Of a stretch of 33,675 bases of DNA, positions 1 through 11,735 are shown piece after piece; the stretch's first letter is position 1, and each line of letters begins with the position of its first letter. The DNA is from DASWHK01 sp036398215 (lineage in GTDB: Bacteria > Acidobacteriota > UBA890), in NCBI GenBank assembly GCA_036398215.1, contig DASWHK010000313.1, positions 1 through 33,675 of the forward strand. The letters are read 5' to 3'. Under the pieces are notes generated by a model, which saw only the letters and a list, made by a program, of their open reading frames with translations, was not told the origin of the DNA and ran no database searches. The position numbers were made by a program, and so were the translations under genes.

Positions 1-241
1 ATGCGCGTGATGACTGCGTTGCGCTTGCTTCGGGTGCTCAACGTACTGTGAAGTACGCCTCCGCGCCCGAATCTGCGCGCGCCTTGTCCTCACACGCCTC
101 GCACACGCTCGCTACGGCGCCCGTTGAGAAACGCGGGCTAGCGGCGCGCCGCGCGGGTCGCCGGTTTTCGGCGCGCGTCGCCTGGCCTCGTCGGGCCGAC
201 GAGACCGCTCGACGGAGGCAGAGCGCCCTCAACGACGGCCG
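1..241. other. Intergenic segment with a small hairpin
   Basis: I see no convincing gene here; the short open frames on both strands are arginine-rich and lack ribosome-binding sites. A perfect 6-bp inverted repeat, CGTACT-GTGA-AGTACG, lies at 42-57 and could form a hairpin with a 4-base loop. The segment is downstream of the minus-strand glycosyltransferase ending at 242, so it could include its transcript end, but there is no T-run typical of an intrinsic terminator. The text around 10-110 gives me an impression of a dispersed intergenic element of GC-rich bacteria; I cannot verify that here. Confidence 0.4.
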
Positions 242-1564
242 TCAGCGGCTAGGACGTTCTCCGAGGACGGCCTCGTAGAAGTCGAGGACCTCGGCGGCGA
301 TCCGATCGGGGGTGAAGCGGCCGGCCCACTCGGCGGCGCGGGCGGCGTCGATCCGGAAGTGCTGCTCGAGCACCTCGTCGATCGCCCAGGCGAGCGCCGC
401 GGGGTTCGCAGGGGGCACCACGATGCCGACGCCCTCGTCGGGCAACCAGGCGGCGATTCCGGTGGTCTCGGTGACCACGAAAGGCGTCCCTACCGCCGCC
501 GCCTCGATGCAGACTTTGTTGAGCGATTCGAGGGGCGAGGGAACGGCGACGACGTCGGCGGCGGCGAGCAGCGCCAGCGCCCGCGACGGGTGCACGGCGC
601 CGGCGACGACGACCTTCTCGGAGACGCCGATCTGCTCGGCCCGGCGGCGCAGGAAGGTCGCCATGTCGCCGAACGGCCGCACCGCCAGCGACGGGCCGAC
701 GATCATCACCGTGGCGTCGCCGATGCGCGCCGCCGCGGCGATCAGCTGGTCGAGCCCCTTGAAGGGATGGAGGCGGCCGAACGAAAGCACCAGCGGGCGG
801 CCGGCGGTGCCGAGCTCGGCGTCGACGGCGGCGCGCGACTCGCGGCGGAAGCGCTGCCGCTCCGCCGCGCTCATCCCGGCGGCGGCGGCGGCGCCGGCGT
901 CGATGCTCAGCGGAATGACGCGGCGGTTGCTGCCCGGCGCCAGCGCCGCGATCTGCTCCTCGGCGAGCGGCGAGATGCAACGAACCGCCGCCGCGCGCCG
1001 CAACGTCCAGCGCACCAGGGCTGCCGGGACCGGGTAGCGGCGCATGCCGTAGGCGCGGTCGGGGACGACCAGGATGTCCTCGCCCATGGGGGTCACCGCG
1101 AGCGGCCCCTTCCAGCCGCTCCACGATGCCGCCAGGGCGCCCGCCGCGCCGTGCGGGTAGGCGACCTCGAGGTGCAGGAGGTCGATGTCGCCGCCGCGCG
1201 CCCTCAGATAGCGGGACAGTGCCCCGGCCGCCGGCAGCAGCTGCCGGGTCCGCAGTAGCGGTCGCAGCGGGCCCGCGAGCCGTCCGAGTGAGGGCGGCTC
1301 AGCCAGCACCTCGGGGGTGATCGCCGTGGCGCCGCCCTCACCGCCGCCATCCAGGCCGGTCGCAGCTGGCCGGTCGGCAACGGTCTCCCGGAGGTCCGCT
1401 GCGTGCGTCGCTCCTCGTTCAGCCGCCGGCGAGGGCCGCGCCGCCGGCGTCGTCAGCAGGATGAATCGGTGCCCGGCGCGCTCGACGGCGGCGGCGAAGT
1501 CGAGGTGCACCTTCCAGCCGAGCGCATCCGGGCCGAGCCCGGGCATGAACATGGCGATCCGCAT
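242..1564 (-). CDS. GT4-type glycosyltransferase (distal gene of polysaccharide operon)
   Basis: This 440-residue protein is a likely retaining glycosyltransferase of the GT-B fold, family GT4, adding sugars to a cell-surface polysaccharide or glycolipid on the cytoplasmic side of the membrane. The N-terminus (RIAMFMPGLGPDALGWKVHL) is the usual first beta strand and acceptor-side loop. The C-terminal half has the nucleotide-sugar half with FGRLHPFKG and the E-x7-E signature at about E346 and E354 (ESLNKVCIE). The ATG at 1564 is chosen because it sits immediately before the Rossmann strand and only 5 bp after the stop of the flippase gene; the frame stays open upstream, but that part is the flippase gene in another frame. 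It is the last gene of a three-gene minus-strand operon. Donor and acceptor sugars cannot be told from sequence. A low-complexity Ala/Gly segment near residues 50-85 is probably a loop. Confidence 0.85.
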   Translation of the reverse strand: MRIAMFMPGLGPDALGWKVHLDFAAAVERAGHRFILLTTPAARPSPAAERGATHAADLRETVADRPAATGLDGGGEGGATAITPEVLAEPPSLGRLAGPLRPLLRTRQLLPAAGALSRYLRARGGDIDLLHLEVAYPHGAAGALAASWSGWKGPLAVTPMGEDILVVPDRAYGMRRYPVPAALVRWTLRRAAAVRCISPLAEEQIAALAPGSNRRVIPLSIDAGAAAAAGMSAAERQRFRRESRAAVDAELGTAGRPLVLSFGRLHPFKGLDQLIAAAARIGDATVMIVGPSLAVRPFGDMATFLRRRAEQIGVSEKVVVAGAVHPSRALALLAAADVVAVPSPLESLNKVCIEAAAVGTPFVVTETTGIAAWLPDEGVGIVVPPANPAALAWAIDEVLEQHFRIDAARAAEWAGRFTPDRIAAEVLDFYEAVLGERPSR

Positions 1565-1569
1565 CGCGC

Positions 1570-3135
1570 CTACCTCCCCGGGGCCAGCCAGGCCAGCAGC
1601 CAGCGCTTGCCAGGCATGTCGGAGCGCTCGAGCAGGTCGATCTCCTCGGCACCGAGGATGCGAGCCAGCCGCAGCCCGAGGGCGTAGATCAGCGCCCCCG
1701 CGATCGTCAGCACCACCGCCTCGGCGACCGAGCGCCCCAGGAACGTGCGCGCCGCAGCGAGCAGGGCGCCCATGACGGCGGCCACCGCCCCGATCTTGGC
1801 GCCGAACCACCACGGAAAGCGGAAGCCGTACCACCGGTAGCACAGCAGGTAGCCGCTGAGGCTGGACAGCACCCTGGCGCCGCCGAACACTGCCGCAGCC
1901 CACACGAAGCCCCGGGAGCCGGCGGCGATCAAGAAGAAGGGCGCCGCGAACACCAGGATCGACTGGCACCACAGCACGGCGCGGTAGCGCTCGTCGACCG
2001 ACAGCCAGATGACGCCGAGGTTGAAGGCGGTCTGCGTGTACATCAGGGCGACGAACAGCTGGGCGGCGGGCACCGCGGCGGCGTACTCGGCGCCGAACAT
2101 CAGCGGCAGGTAGTCGCCGGCCATCACGATCAGGCCGACGCCGGCCGGCAGCAGGAGGACGAGCTGCGCCTTCGAAACCCCCGCGAAGGCGCGGCGGAGC
2201 TGCTCGGGATCGTTGCGGGCCCGCAGGTGGGCGAACATCGGCCGGTAGACGCCGCGGAAGCTGGCCACCATCAGGCCGACCGTCCGGAACGACAGGTTGA
2301 AGGCGGCGGCGAACAGCGCCACCTGCTCGTAGCCGAGGAGGATGGCCAGCGCCGGCGTCGCGAAGGCGATGTCGGCGAAGTAGTTGGACAGGTCGAAGAG
2401 GAACATGAACAGGGAATAGCCGAAGAACCGGGGTTGCTGGGCGGCGACCGCGGCGGCGGTCGTCGCGCGGTCGGCGGGCGAAGGCTCAGCGCCGGACGGG
2501 CTCGACGTCAGCCGTGCCAACGTGCGCCGCGCCGTGCTCCAACCCACCGCGGCGGTGATCGAGGCGCTCAGCACGACCATCCCCAGGACCCCGGCGATCT
2601 GATAGCCGCCGATCACCGCGGCGCCGACGAGGGCGACGTCGAGAACCCCTTGCAGCAGGCTCAGCAGGTTGGTGCGCAGGTGATCGAAGAACGCGTTGAG
2701 CGTGCGCGACACCAGCTCGATGAGGACGCGGCCGAACACCAGGATCGACACCAGCCGCAGGATCAGCACCCCCTGGGCGCCGAGATCGAGCCCCGCGGCG
2801 ATCTGCGGCGCAAACAGATTGAGCGGCAGCAGCACGATCGCCAGCAGCAACAGCCGGACGGCGCCGACGCGCTTGAGAAACAAGATGACGGCGGCGGGCC
2901 CCGACTCGGCCTCGATCTCGGGGAGGAACTTCGTCAGGCTGTTGGCGATCCCGAGGCTGGTGAACATCATCAGGGTGCCCGCCACCCCTTGTGCGGTGTC
3001 GTACACGCCGGCGTACAGGCCGAAGCGGCGCCGCACCAGCACGGCGAAGACCAGCGCCAGCGTGGCGCCCGCGGGCACCAGCAAGGCGTTCCAGAAGGCG
3101 GCCCGGCCGGTGCGCTGGATGAGCGAGGGCGTCAC
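1570..3135 (-). CDS. Wzx-like polysaccharide flippase / oligosaccharide transporter
   Basis: This 521-residue integral membrane protein has about a dozen or more hydrophobic segments, including the regions around ALLVPAGATLALVFAVLV, LLLLAIVLLPLNLFAP and VLLLPAGVGLIVMAGDYLPL. The layout, with early SLTKFLPE and Arg/Asn-rich cytoplasmic loops, is that of the MOP/Wzx flippase superfamily, which moves lipid-linked oligosaccharides from the inner to the outer leaflet of the cytoplasmic membrane. The GTG start at 3135 overlaps the stop of the upstream glycosyltransferase by four bases (GTGA), so translation is probably coupled. A hydrophilic stretch around residues 235-260 (SSPSGAEPSPADRATT) is a cytoplasmic loop in the middle. 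Flanking glycosyltransferases on both sides support a polysaccharide export role. I see no polymerase (Wzy) or chain-length regulator nearby, so the rest of the pathway must lie elsewhere. Confidence 0.85.
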   Translation of the reverse strand: MTPSLIQRTGRAAFWNALLVPAGATLALVFAVLVRRRFGLYAGVYDTAQGVAGTLMMFTSLGIANSLTKFLPEIEAESGPAAVILFLKRVGAVRLLLLAIVLLPLNLFAPQIAAGLDLGAQGVLILRLVSILVFGRVLIELVSRTLNAFFDHLRTNLLSLLQGVLDVALVGAAVIGGYQIAGVLGMVVLSASITAAVGWSTARRTLARLTSSPSGAEPSPADRATTAAAVAAQQPRFFGYSLFMFLFDLSNYFADIAFATPALAILLGYEQVALFAAAFNLSFRTVGLMVASFRGVYRPMFAHLRARNDPEQLRRAFAGVSKAQLVLLLPAGVGLIVMAGDYLPLMFGAEYAAAVPAAQLFVALMYTQTAFNLGVIWLSVDERYRAVLWCQSILVFAAPFFLIAAGSRGFVWAAAVFGGARVLSSLSGYLLCYRWYGFRFPWWFGAKIGAVAAVMGALLAAARTFLGRSVAEAVVLTIAGALIYALGLRLARILGAEEIDLLERSDMPGKRWLLAWLAPGR

Positions 3136-4352
3136 GACGACGCCCCCCGCCGCTCGGGGGCGCTGCCGGCCCGCTGTCGCAGCTCTCGATAGAAGGCCAG
3201 GTAGTCGGCGGCAATCCTGTCGAGGGAGAAGCGCTCCACCGCGCGCCGGCGGGCGGCCGCGCCGAGCGCGCGCGCCCGGTCGGGCTCGGCGAGCAACGCC
3301 TCGACGGCCTCGGAGAGCGCCGCCGGGGAGTCCTGGGGCACGACCATGCCCGAAGGCTCGGGCGTATTGAAGATGAAGTCGGTGATGTCCGGCAGCGCCG
3401 CGACGACGCAGGGGAGCCCGCAAGCCATGGCCTCGATCATCACCGTCCCGAACCCTTCGCGTCGCGAGGGAAACACGAAGACGTCGGCGGCCTGCAGGTA
3501 GGCGGCGACGTCGTCGCGGACGCCGACCCGATGCACCGCCTCGCCCGCGGCGCCGCGCAGCATCGAGAGCTGCTCGGCGAGGAAGGCGGCGGCGCCGGGA
3601 TCGTCGGGGAAGGTGTCGTTGCCGACCAGCACCAGCGAGGCCTGCGGCCGGCGATCGTGGAGTCGCTGCCAGGACCGCAGGAGCACGTCGATCCCCTTGC
3701 GCTCGATCAGGGAGCCGGCGTAGACGAGCAGGGGGCCGGCGGTGGGCAGGTCGAGCCGCCGGCGCACCGCGGCGCGATCGGCAGCCGGCGCGAAGCGCTC
3801 GATGTCGACGCCCTGGGGGATCAAGCGCAGCCGTTCCTCGGGGAGACCGGCGTCGCGATAGGCGCGCGCCAGCGCCGGCGAGATCGCCACGTAGCCGTCG
3901 CAGCGGCGGAAGATGGCGTCGCGCAGCCGCGCCAGCCGGTTGCCGCCCCGCCGGATGGTCAAAGGATCGTCGGTCCCCAGCAACGTCATCTCGAAGACGA
4001 TCGGCAGGCCTCGCAGCCGGCAGTACGCCCAGGCGGTGTACAGCGCATCGGTGAGGGCGTGGACGTGGACGATGCCGGCCCGCCGCCCACGGCGCAGCAG
4101 CCACACCAGGGTCCGCAGGCCGAACAGCTCGCTGCGGAAGCGGCCCGGGCGCAGGCGCGAAGAGAGCAACGGCGCATCACAGCGCAGGCGCTGCACCTGG
4201 TATCCATGGATTCTTTCGAGGGCGTTATGTCCTTGCCCGGCGGTGAGGATCGTGACCTCGACGCCGCGCGCCGCCAGCACCCGGCAGAGCGCCTCGACCT
4301 GCACCCCCTGGCCGGAGAACAGCGGCCGCAGCCGCTGGATGACCATCGTCAC
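3132..4352 (-). CDS. GT4-type glycosyltransferase (first gene of polysaccharide operon)
   Basis: This is a GT-B glycosyltransferase of family GT4. The N-terminus carries the typical acceptor-domain pattern with a glycine loop (RLRPLFSGQGVQVEALCRVL). The donor half shows VYAGSLIERKGIDVLL and the E-x7-E signature (EGFGTVMIE) followed by AMACGLP. I favour the GTG at 4352 (406 residues), which puts the start two codons before the first beta strand; a TTG at 4397 would add 15 residues with no clear ribosome-binding site. The gene overlaps the flippase by 4 bp. Closest in style are transferases acting on glycolipids or capsule precursors; the actual sugar is unknown. Confidence 0.83.
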   Translation of the reverse strand: MTMVIQRLRPLFSGQGVQVEALCRVLAARGVEVTILTAGQGHNALERIHGYQVQRLRCDAPLLSSRLRPGRFRSELFGLRTLVWLLRRGRRAGIVHVHALTDALYTAWAYCRLRGLPIVFEMTLLGTDDPLTIRRGGNRLARLRDAIFRRCDGYVAISPALARAYRDAGLPEERLRLIPQGVDIERFAPAADRAAVRRRLDLPTAGPLLVYAGSLIERKGIDVLLRSWQRLHDRRPQASLVLVGNDTFPDDPGAAAFLAEQLSMLRGAAGEAVHRVGVRDDVAAYLQAADVFVFPSRREGFGTVMIEAMACGLPCVVAALPDITDFIFNTPEPSGMVVPQDSPAALSEAVEALLAEPDRARALGAAARRRAVERFSLDRIAADYLAFYRELRQRAGSAPERRGASS

Positions 4353-4481
4353 GTTGCCGCTCTCGGGGTCGCGTTGCGAGGCTCGTGGGACGCTCAACGG
4401 CGCAGTCCGGATGGGTCGGGCGCACGGCGGAAGCCGGGGGCGGGGCGCGGGAGCTTCCGAGAAGACCAGGTGCCGAGCCAG

Positions 4482-4510
4482 ATAGTAGCAGGCTGTGGTG
4501 GACCTGTGAT
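4482..4510 (-). promoter_or_regulatory. Possible sigma70-type promoter for the polysaccharide operon
   Basis: On the minus strand, ATCACA (4510-4505) and TACTAT (4487-4482) are separated by 17 bases, 4 of 6 matches each to the -35 and -10 consensus. The position is 80-130 bp before the first glycosyltransferase start. Support is by sequence only. Confidence 0.3.
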
Positions 4511-4651
4511 GGTGACGATCCTCGGCGAGCTCGAGGGAACTTCAATACGTCGAGGAGACCGACCAAGCGCAACGCCGTAGACGCGGGCCTCCCGGCGCTC
4601 GCAGCAGAAGGGCGATGAGAATAGGGGAGGGAAACGGGAAACGTGGGCCGT

Positions 4652-5113
4652 CTACCGCAGGCTGCCGGTGGCGAAGCCCGGGGTGGCCTGCGGCTCGTCC
4701 GCCCAGGAGGCTCGCCGCATCGACACGGTGCGGCCGTGCGATGCGCGGGCGGACAGGGAAGCCATCAGCGAGTCGACGTCGATGCGCTCGAGCGGGCGGG
4801 TGAAGGCGATGGCGACGTGGTCGGGCACGCCGCCCGGGGACTCGGTGCGCACGACGTGGCCGTCGCTCAGCTCGGGGGTCACGACCGCCTCCGGCAGGTC
4901 CGTAAAGTGCACCTTGACGGGGGTCCCCACGGGAACCGCCAGGTTGATCTCGCACTTGACGCCGCCGCAGGAGATGTCGGCCACCATTCCCCGGGTCAGC
5001 AGGATCGCCGGCTTGTCGCTGCCCACCTGGACCCGCAACTCCACCGACATGCTGCCGCGGACCTGCCGGCGAGGGTACCGGCGCCTGTCCTGCATCGACC
5101 TGTCGCGGTCCAC
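4652..5113 (-). CDS. PilZ-domain protein (probable c-di-GMP receptor)
   Basis: This 153-residue soluble protein is a single PilZ domain with a short C-terminal tail. The two c-di-GMP-binding signatures are both present: the arginine motif R-x3-R at residues 11-16 (RRYPRR) and D-x-S-x-x-G at 46-51 (DISCGG). These are the residues that grip c-di-GMP in PilZ receptors, so binding is likely. The GTG at 5113 is preceded by a GGGAG ribosome-binding site; an ATG seven codons in is an alternative. The gene lies downstream of, and in the same direction as, the long PilB/GspE ATPase, 176 bp apart, and near an HD-GYP-type protein, suggesting a role in c-di-GMP control of pili, secretion or polysaccharide. 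The partner is unknown. Confidence 0.85.
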   Translation of the reverse strand: MDRDRSMQDRRRYPRRQVRGSMSVELRVQVGSDKPAILLTRGMVADISCGGVKCEINLAVPVGTPVKVHFTDLPEAVVTPELSDGHVVRTESPGGVPDHVAIAFTRPLERIDVDSLMASLSARASHGRTVSMRRASWADEPQATPGFATGSLR

Positions 5114-5289
5114 CTCGGACTCCCTTTCGTTCCAGCCGACCTTCTCAACGGGTCACGGCTGCGCGAGCGCAATGGCCCACGATGACTACGTTGCGTCCCG
5201 TAGGCGTATCGTCCACCTCCGATACCAGGCTAACGGGAGGACACTGATTTTTCCGAACCGTGCGAAAAGAAAGTTCCGGTGCGCCCCGG

Positions 5290-8307
<3,018 letters not shown>

Positions 8308-8652
8308 GCGCGGTGTTTCCTCGTTGCCGCCGGGGTAGCCGCTACATTCGGCTGCAACCGGGGTTCAGCTCGGGGGCTGCCGGTCCCCGCGAGCGTTGAC
8401 GGGCTGGCTCCGCGGAACCCGGCTGATTCATGAAAAGAGGGTCATCCTACCCCCTCCCGAGGTCCCGATTGTAACCTCTCAACGCCTTCGGGCATATCAA
8501 CAAATCATGCCTGTGAAGAGGTGCTTTTTAGTGTTTGACATTATGCTCTAGAAACTCATAGGATGCACGAGTTACCTGCGATGTGATCCGCAACGGATGC
8601 GGGGGATCTTTGGCAGGCGGGGCGTGACTCGAGGGGACGGAGACTTCAGGCC
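8308..8652. other. Divergent regulatory gap between the secretion ATPase and the HD-GYP gene
   Basis: This stretch has no gene. The half near 8308-8460 is GC-rich and would be the leader of the minus-strand ATPase gene; it contains a 5-bp GC stem (8371-8375 with 8385-8389). A minus-strand -10-like TACAAT lies at 8473-8468 without a clear -35. The part from about 8465 to 8580 is clearly more AT-rich and holds the plus-strand promoter listed separately. Confidence 0.5.
8535..8564 (+). promoter_or_regulatory. Sigma70-type promoter for the HD-GYP gene
   Basis: A perfect -35 hexamer TTGACA (8535-8540) is followed after 18 bases by TAGGAT (8559-8564), 4 of 6 matches to the -10. It sits in the AT-rich part of the gap and would give a leader of about 80 bases before the ATG at 8653. 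Confidence 0.5.
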
Positions 8653-9630
8653 ATGATGGACAAGCTGAGCAAGCACATGGGCGGGGCACGCCCGGAATAC
8701 GTCATCGTCTTCTTGCTGATCGCGATCTTGGGGCTGATCAACTACGTCGGCGGGGGCCAGCGCTTCTTCCTCAACTTCTACTTCCTGCCGGTGGTCGTTG
8801 CCGGCTATCTGCTCGGCATCCGCGGCGGGGTCATGGCTTCGGTCGCCTCGATCTCGATCGTCGTCTTGTTCTACCAGGTCTTCAATCGCGATCTGATACC
8901 CTCCGAAAGCGCGGCGGCCCGAGACTGGTGGGCGGACCTCGCCCTCTGGGGTGGCTTCCTGATATTGAGCGGGGGTGCGGTCGGCAAGCTCTATGAGCGC
9001 GCCGACCTGGCGCTCAAGGACCTGCACCAAGCCTACTCGGGCGTTCTCGAGATCCTCGTGAAGTTCATCGATACGGCCGACCGCTACACGGAAGCCCATT
9101 CGGTGCGCGTCTCCATCCTCTCCACCGAGGTCGCCCGCGAGCTCTCGTTGCCGGAGCAGGACATCGAGGACATCCGGGTGGCGGCGCTGCTGCACGACGT
9201 CGGCAAGCTCGACGTCTCCATCGACGTCATTCGCAAGGCCGGCAAGCTCGACGACGACGAGTGGGAGCAGCTCAAGAAGCACCCCGAGCACGGCGCCAAC
9301 ATCGTCGAGACGATGGGCGGCATGCTCTCCAACGCGGTGCCGATCATCCTCTTTCACCACGAGCAGTTCAACGGCAACGGCTACTACGGGCGCAAGGGCG
9401 ACCAGATCCCGCTGGGCGCCCGCATCATCGCCGTCGCCGACGCCTTCGACGCCATGACCACCGACCGGCCGTACCAGAAAGCCCGGCAGACGTGGGAAGC
9501 CCTCGAGATCATCGAGAAGGGCTCCGGCGAGCACTTCGACCCCCAGATCGTCGCCGCGTTCGCTTCGGTGATGAAGCGACGGCCGGCGGGCGTGCAGCGA
9601 GTCGAGGGCGAAAACACGAAGTTGATCTGA
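8653..9630 (+). CDS. Membrane-anchored HD-GYP-type phosphodiesterase
   Basis: This 325-residue protein has an N-terminal membrane domain with about four hydrophobic segments (roughly 15-33, 40-56, 59-76, 95-112) and a C-terminal HD-GYP-type domain, which in characterised relatives hydrolyses c-di-GMP. Metal and catalytic residues are visible: H149 (EAHS), the HD pair H181-D182 with HDVGK, HHE at 235-237, and D263-x2-D266 (DAFDAM) followed by TTDRPYQ. The signature loop reads NGNGYYG, so the Pro of Gly-Tyr-Pro is Tyr245. The membrane part resembles a sensor of the MASE/DUF4118 kind, but no ligand can be named. It is transcribed divergently from the MshEN-bearing ATPase and near the PilZ gene, consistent with a local c-di-GMP circuit. 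Confidence 0.87.
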   Translation: MMDKLSKHMGGARPEYVIVFLLIAILGLINYVGGGQRFFLNFYFLPVVVAGYLLGIRGGVMASVASISIVVLFYQVFNRDLIPSESAAARDWWADLALWGGFLILSGGAVGKLYERADLALKDLHQAYSGVLEILVKFIDTADRYTEAHSVRVSILSTEVARELSLPEQDIEDIRVAALLHDVGKLDVSIDVIRKAGKLDDDEWEQLKKHPEHGANIVETMGGMLSNAVPIILFHHEQFNGNGYYGRKGDQIPLGARIIAVADAFDAMTTDRPYQKARQTWEALEIIEKGSGEHFDPQIVAAFASVMKRRPAGVQRVEGENTKLI

Positions 9631-9646
9631 GGCGCGGGCGGTTTTC

Positions 9647-9676
9647 TTGGCGCGGTTGGGGTGAGCGCCGTATTCT
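9647..9676 (+). promoter_or_regulatory. Weak promoter candidate before the carboxypeptidase gene
   Basis: TTGGCG (9647-9652) and TATTCT (9671-9676) are 18 bases apart, about 4 of 6 matches each, 34 bp before the ATG. A strong ribosome-binding site, GAGGAGAG, follows at 9697-9704. Confidence 0.25.
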
Positions 9677-9709
9677 CTCCTCGTCGGAACTCAACCGAGG
9701 AGAGATGTC

Positions 9710-11671
9710 ATGCGGATCCGCCCCCTTGCCGGGACCTGTTGTGCTCTCGCGTCGATCGTTTGCGCCGCCAGCCTGACCTTTGCAGGCCCCTGGCAGGAAC
9801 CCCAGGGCGCCCCCGCCTATCACGTGGTCGCGGGGGAGCGTCACGGAGTCAGCTTCTTCCCCGCGGTGCGCCACCCCGAGGTCGAGTACGAGGCCGGCCA
9901 AGGCGCACTGGCCTTCGACCGCTTCCACACCGTCGACGTGATGTACGAGTGGTTGCGGCGCTGGGAGCGTCGTCACCCGGAGATCTTCGAGGTCTACGAG
10001 GTGGCGCAGAGCTTCGGCGGGCTGCCGATCCTCCAGGTGACGATCACCAACAAGGCCACCGGGCCCGCCACCGACAAGCCGGCGGCGTTCTTCGAAGGCG
10101 GCCGCCACAGCGGCGAGATCACCAGCAGCGAGTCGGTCCTCTGGCTGATCGACCACCTGCTGAGCAACTACGGCAGCGATCCCGAGATCACCCACCTGAT
10201 CGACACCAAGGCGCTCTACCTGAAGCCGCAGAACAACCCCGACGGCTCGAACCTGTACCTGCACACGGCGCAGGCGAACCGCAGCTCGGTGCGGCCGGTG
10301 GACAACGACGGCGACGGCTTGCTCGACGAGGACCCGGGCAACGACATCGATGGCGACGGGGTCATTCGAACCATGCGCTGGAGGCCGGCCGACGGCAGCG
10401 GCAGCATGGTCCTCGACGAGCGCGACCCGAGCGGCCGCCTGATGCGCGCCGCCCGCGATGGCGAGGAAGGGATCTGGAGCGTTTCCCGGGAAGGCATCGA
10501 CGACGACGGTGACGGCCGCACCGACGAGGACGGCGTCGGCGGCCTCGATCTGCACCGCAACTACGTCGAGAACTGGCGCCCCGACAGCGGCCGCGACCGC
10601 ACCGGCCGCGGCTGGACGCAGTTCGGCGCCGGCGCCTACCCGCTGAGCGAGCCCGAGACCCGCGCCGTGGTCCTGTTCCTGCTCGAAAACCCCAACGTCT
10701 CGGTGGCCAACTCGATGGACACCACCGTGCCGATGCACCTGCGCCCGCCCTCGACCTCGAAGAGCGAGGAGCGCATGTACCCCGAGGACCTCGCCCTCTA
10801 CGAGTACTTCGACGAGATGGGCCTGGAGATCACCGGCTACGGCCGCGCCGGCGACGTCTACTACGAGTACGCCACCGGCGGCGGCGAGATGAACCCGGTC
10901 ACCGGCGAGCCGCGGCAGCCCAACCCGCTGTTCGGCCACGGCCCGGATTTCGGCTACTTCTACTACGGCGCCATCTGGTACGGCGACGAGCTGTGGAACG
11001 GCGGCCGCATGGGCGACCTCAACGGCGACGGCGAGGAGGACCAGCTCGACGCCCTGTGGTGGGACGACAACGTCAACCAGGGGCCGGGCACGCTGTTCCA
11101 GGACTGGACGCCGACCACGCACCCCGAGCACGGCGAGATCGAGATCGGCGGCTTCCACCCGAAGTTCTTCTCGCAAAATCCGCCGCCGTTCATCCTCGAG
11201 GAGTGGGCCGCCAAGCAGGCGCGCTTCAACATGCAGCTGGCGCTCCACCTGCCGGAGCTGCGCATCGATGAGGTCATCGTCGCCCCCGGCGAGCCGCCGG
11301 CGGCGGCGCGGGGCGAGGGCGCCAACGACGACCACGGCGACGTGTTCGACGTGACGGTGCGCTACACGAACGCCGGTAGGCTGCCGACCGCCCTGCGCCA
11401 GGCGCAGCTAGTGAAAATCGTCCGCGAGGACTCGCTCGAGCTCGAGCTCGACGATCCGTCGCTGCTGAGCGGCGACTCGCCGGTGGTCGAGATCATCGAC
11501 CCGCAGTTCCGCGACAAGACGATCCAGGCCGGCTGGATCCAGCCCGAAGAGACCAAGGAGGTCACTTTCAAGGTGCGGGTCGCCGCCGGCCACCAGGAGC
11601 CGGTGGGGGGCACGGTGCACCTGCTGTCGACCCGCGGCGGCCAGGTGACCGGCCGCTTCGAGCTGCGCTGA
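9710..11671 (+). CDS. Secreted M14-family zinc carboxypeptidase with calcium-loop insertions
   Basis: This 653-residue exported protein starts with a signal peptide (about 1-25, hydrophobic CCALASIVCAASLTFA). The M14 metallocarboxypeptidase fold is shown by H133-S-G-E136 (the H-x-x-E zinc motif), NPDGSN at about 176, the substrate-binding segment DLHRNY (280-285) and the region EIEIGG (476-480), where the catalytic glutamate is expected (E478). Between them are Asp-rich EF-hand-like loops at 198-217, 264-275 and 436-447 (for example DDDGDGRTDEDG), likely calcium sites. The C-terminal 150 residues form a beta-rich domain. The third zinc histidine, normally in an H-[ST] pair before an RP motif, appears to be replaced: the aligned residue is D337 in SMDTTVPMHLRPP, with H343 six residues later. 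Activity is therefore uncertain. The gene stands alone and converges on murG. Confidence 0.85.
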   Translation: MRIRPLAGTCCALASIVCAASLTFAGPWQEPQGAPAYHVVAGERHGVSFFPAVRHPEVEYEAGQGALAFDRFHTVDVMYEWLRRWERRHPEIFEVYEVAQSFGGLPILQVTITNKATGPATDKPAAFFEGGRHSGEITSSESVLWLIDHLLSNYGSDPEITHLIDTKALYLKPQNNPDGSNLYLHTAQANRSSVRPVDNDGDGLLDEDPGNDIDGDGVIRTMRWRPADGSGSMVLDERDPSGRLMRAARDGEEGIWSVSREGIDDDGDGRTDEDGVGGLDLHRNYVENWRPDSGRDRTGRGWTQFGAGAYPLSEPETRAVVLFLLENPNVSVANSMDTTVPMHLRPPSTSKSEERMYPEDLALYEYFDEMGLEITGYGRAGDVYYEYATGGGEMNPVTGEPRQPNPLFGHGPDFGYFYYGAIWYGDELWNGGRMGDLNGDGEEDQLDALWWDDNVNQGPGTLFQDWTPTTHPEHGEIEIGGFHPKFFSQNPPPFILEEWAAKQARFNMQLALHLPELRIDEVIVAPGEPPAAARGEGANDDHGDVFDVTVRYTNAGRLPTALRQAQLVKIVREDSLELELDDPSLLSGDSPVVEIIDPQFRDKTIQAGWIQPEETKEVTFKVRVAAGHQEPVGGTVHLLSTRGGQVTGRFELR

Positions 11672-11735
11672 CCGGCCTTCCCGCCCCCGCAACAGAAGGA
11701 CGATGATCGGCGCGACGAGGAGGAGCGGGCTAGCG

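Noticed and set aside
1565..1972. N-terminal extension of the distal glycosyltransferase frame
   Set aside because: It lies inside the flippase gene in another frame, and its translation is Arg/Gly-rich with no family match; the ATG at 1564 precedes the true fold.
9509..11335. A 608-codon minus-strand frame opposite the carboxypeptidase gene
   Set aside because: Same explanation; the translation is repetitive Val/Ala/Glu/His text, while the plus strand gives a clear M14 enzyme with a signal peptide and ribosome-binding site.
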